33,419 bases of DNA from Acidobacteriota bacterium (GTDB lineage: Bacteria; Acidobacteriota; UBA6911): positions 1 through 33,419 of the forward strand of contig JAAYAM010000179.1 in assembly GCA_012719355.1 (NCBI GenBank), given 5' to 3'. A program made the position numbers and the translations under genes. Of the stretch, positions 32,501 to 33,419 are shown piece after piece; position 1 is the first letter of the stretch; every line of letters begins with the position of its first letter. The notes beneath the pieces were generated by a model. The model did no database searches, was not told the origin of the DNA, and saw only the letters and a program-made list of their open reading frames with translations.

Positions 32501-33419
32501 TATCGCGTGCGCCTTGATCCGCAGATAGGTGGCATTGATGATGCGCGGCTGAGGACTGCCCAGATCGGCGAACCCGACCAGATCGACTTCATCTCCGGGG
32601 GTAATGGGCCTGGCGAAAAGCGGCTCAGCCGTGATGACACCGGTTCGGTCTCTGATCCTGAGCGTATTCTCTCCGTGTCCGGGCATCATTGTTCCCTGGA
32701 TTCTGATCCGATGCACGGGCGGCGCGGTCTTCCAGGACTCTTCGAGGACGGCAATGGGAGTAATCGGGGTCTCCCACGGTGAAGTCCGGGCCCCCTCCAT
32801 CACCGTAATGTACCGTTCTCCCGGAACCCAGAGTGTCAACCCGATCGGGTGGCGGGCGGAATCCGTAATGATATCCAGAACTCCCTCGACTTCGATTTTC
32901 GAGTCGACCAGTGCCGCGGCTTCCGCGGGCGAGAGCCCCTTTACCCGCAGATGTATCCTTGTTCTCCCTTCATGAGCGTCCAGAACTGTGTAGTTCAGTT
33001 CCCTGAAAGCGTTCTGGACCAGTACCCGGAACCGCATCCGGGTGCCGTCGTGTCTCAGGGGGTCTACTTTCTCAATCGGAACGGCGTGGGCCGGTGCGAG
33101 TTTACCGGGACCAAGCACCCTGACGGTTGCCTGCGAGACGACGGGCAGAAAACTCCCCTGTGTGCTGATGCCCTCGACTTCCACCATCTGACCCGTCCGA
33201 AGCTGCGGATTCATCTTGTTCATCTCAACATTGATCCCGCCGCTTCCGTCCTCGACGTAGAGCGCCTGCCAGTCATTGTCGCAAAAGGTTACTGTCCCGC
33301 GCAGCCGCACCGGGTAGGGGCGGGCGGCCTCATCGGGCGAGAGACTCCTCACCGCCCGGACCGTCGTCAGCAACGGCCGTTCATCAGGTGCCTTGTCGGA
33401 ACCGGAGGCCGAAATCGAA
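29552..33419 (-). CDS. Hybrid sensor histidine kinase with tandem OB-like sensor repeats (N-terminus outside window)
   Basis: The frame is open to the window edge, so the start is not seen. Numbered from a TTG at 33373, residues 1 to about 700 are extracytoplasmic and built of about seven related beta modules; the clearest begin YPVRLRGTVTF, RIRIQGTMM, YPVKIRGVLTL and RVRIEGTLL, each followed by a short LYVxDxSG-like strand. One transmembrane helix follows (WVLAILFLLILSASAWAAML, about 706-726). Then come a PAS domain (about 755-870), HisKA with H895 in GGIAHDFNNILSA, a HATPase with NAAHAL, DTGPGI and GKGSGLGL, and a receiver domain with phosphoacceptor Asp1190 in VVVTDQTMPGMTG. It likely autophosphorylates in response to an external signal; ligand unknown. 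No partner regulator is adjacent. Confidence 0.9.
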   Translation of the reverse strand, partial: SISASGSDKAPDERPLLTTVRAVRSLSPDEAARPYPVRLRGTVTFCDNDWQALYVEDGSGGINVEMNKMNPQLRTGQMVEVEGISTQGSFLPVVSQATVRVLGPGKLAPAHAVPIEKVDPLRHDGTRMRFRVLVQNAFRELNYTVLDAHEGRTRIHLRVKGLSPAEAAALVDSKIEVEGVLDIITDSARHPIGLTLWVPGERYITVMEGARTSPWETPITPIAVLEESWKTAPPVHRIRIQGTMMPGHGENTLRIRDRTGVITAEPLFARPITPGDEVDLVGFADLGSPQPRIINATYLRIKAHAIQSSEEKGLPLVTEISRIRNMDPHEAGRGYPVKIRGVLTLHNPQLSMTFIQDKSDAIYVQSFDPLLHLEEGSEYEVEGFTAPGDFSPIIVKPRFRIVGKRPLPRAEPVTLEQLATGRYDCLRVQISGIVRAMQQVGNRWRLDLFDGRRAVQVWAPYMPESKPSLLQDSWIAVDGVCSIQTSSWGTISGFRVNAASHEALRVVKPAEFAPFSAPLRRIRDIFRSQDKTRTSHRVRIEGTLLHQQPGTALYVRDSSGSIAVPIDTIVPANHNDIIAVSGYPVAGEPSPSLQNVMVKRLSTGPPSTPYVLPDSEAFDGNLHGDLVRVRARLLNQWQGIDADFFLLQDVRNPAVVFEAFFENRQGGSPSKQIRNGSELEVTGIYLLKTKAAGKSRFQLLLRTADDVQLIRSAPWWTREHLYWVLAILFLLILSASAWAAMLRKRVTRQTVIIRQRLETEAALEKKYRDLFEGSNDIVFACGKEGKLVSVNTAGSRILGYSRERLQQLEPERLLAPSSIPRFSEWVEKKRKGIEAPHLELELIAEDGRKILVEVNADLILSGETMIGAQGIARDITERRQAEEALRASEERLRHAQKLEALGRLAGGIAHDFNNILSAIMGYAELSMEQTPPDHPVNANSEQILKASKRARDLVKQILAFSRKLKSERRPVFLQEIVDEAARLLKATLPSTLEMSTDVDGSCSPVLADPTQMHQIVLNLVTNAAHALGDRPGKIEIALAQAAVSAGVSNPCPELKDGDYICLSVSDTGPGIEPHIQKHIFDPYFTTNSVGKGSGLGLAVVQGIVESHGGGIMVISTPGNGACFQVYLPCCENPGRELPAPRSEDAEMTETPKGRILLVDDEEALVRLGQRALERKGYEVVCDTSSIRALETFATHPLQFDVVVTDQTMPGMTGILLAQEIWKIRPGMPVILTTGYSEQITSEKASDLGFQTLLNKPYTVAELARAIRHCGPPCAAANQNTGYEPSTLQ

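Noticed and set aside
31697-32782. 361-codon plus-strand ORF opposite the kinase sensor region
   Set aside because: Antisense to a repeat-built protein with consistent module pattern; composition rich in Arg, His and Ser, as expected for a shadow frame.

Overview
The window looks like a chromosomal segment from a Gram-negative, probably acidobacterial, bacterium. This is inferred from four things: lipid A and heptose genes; a tonB-exbB-exbD-exbD-TPR-lipoprotein block with a long proline tract and Gly-rich linker in TonB; a SecF with an enlarged periplasmic domain; and a very large hybrid histidine kinase built on YPV-type OB-like repeats. No phage, transposon, CRISPR or tRNA was seen. Nearly every base is accounted for by housekeeping or biosynthetic genes, and no gene-free stretch exceeds 300 bases.

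Layout. 1-1830: end of secD, then secF (Sec export motor). 1907-5443: a TonB/ExbB/ExbD energy-transduction operon with its own promoter, a second ExbD, a TPR lipoprotein and a strong intrinsic terminator. 5561-8060: bifunctional ppGpp synthetase/hydrolase (rel), then ribosomal protein L28. 8057-9233 (minus): RidA and a FabL/FabI-like SDR. 9442-10476: recA. 10487-14187 (minus): a sulfate-type ABC transporter (binding protein, one permease, ATPase); the ATPase carries two extra C-terminal universal-stress-protein domains. 14328-14707: RNase P RNA (rnpB), transcribed divergently from the transporter. 14713-20390 (minus): lipid A and heptose genes (lpxK, waaF, rfaE1, rfaE2, waaC, DUF3108), mostly stop/start overlapped. 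20511-25792: argR-argC-argB-argD-argA(short)-argJ. 25825-28714: leuA and leuB behind a probable Leu-codon leader peptide; pheA follows at 28743-29588. 29552-33419 (minus): a hybrid sensor kinase whose N-terminus runs off the window and whose 3' end overlaps pheA.

How it works together. The arg block should take glutamate to ornithine by both the linear (short ArgA) and the recycling (ArgJ) routes, with ArgR-like boxes over the argR promoter. The leu block begins leucine synthesis; leuC and leuD are not in the window. The LPS block makes and adds heptose to lipid A (gmhA and gmhB are absent here).

The least ordinary elements are the leuA leader, where four consecutive Leu codons are also complementary to the leuA Shine-Dalgarno; the CysA-TOBE-Usp-Usp fusion; the rnpB/sulfate-transporter divergent promoter region with a perfect 12-bp inverted repeat; and the repeat-rich sensor kinase.
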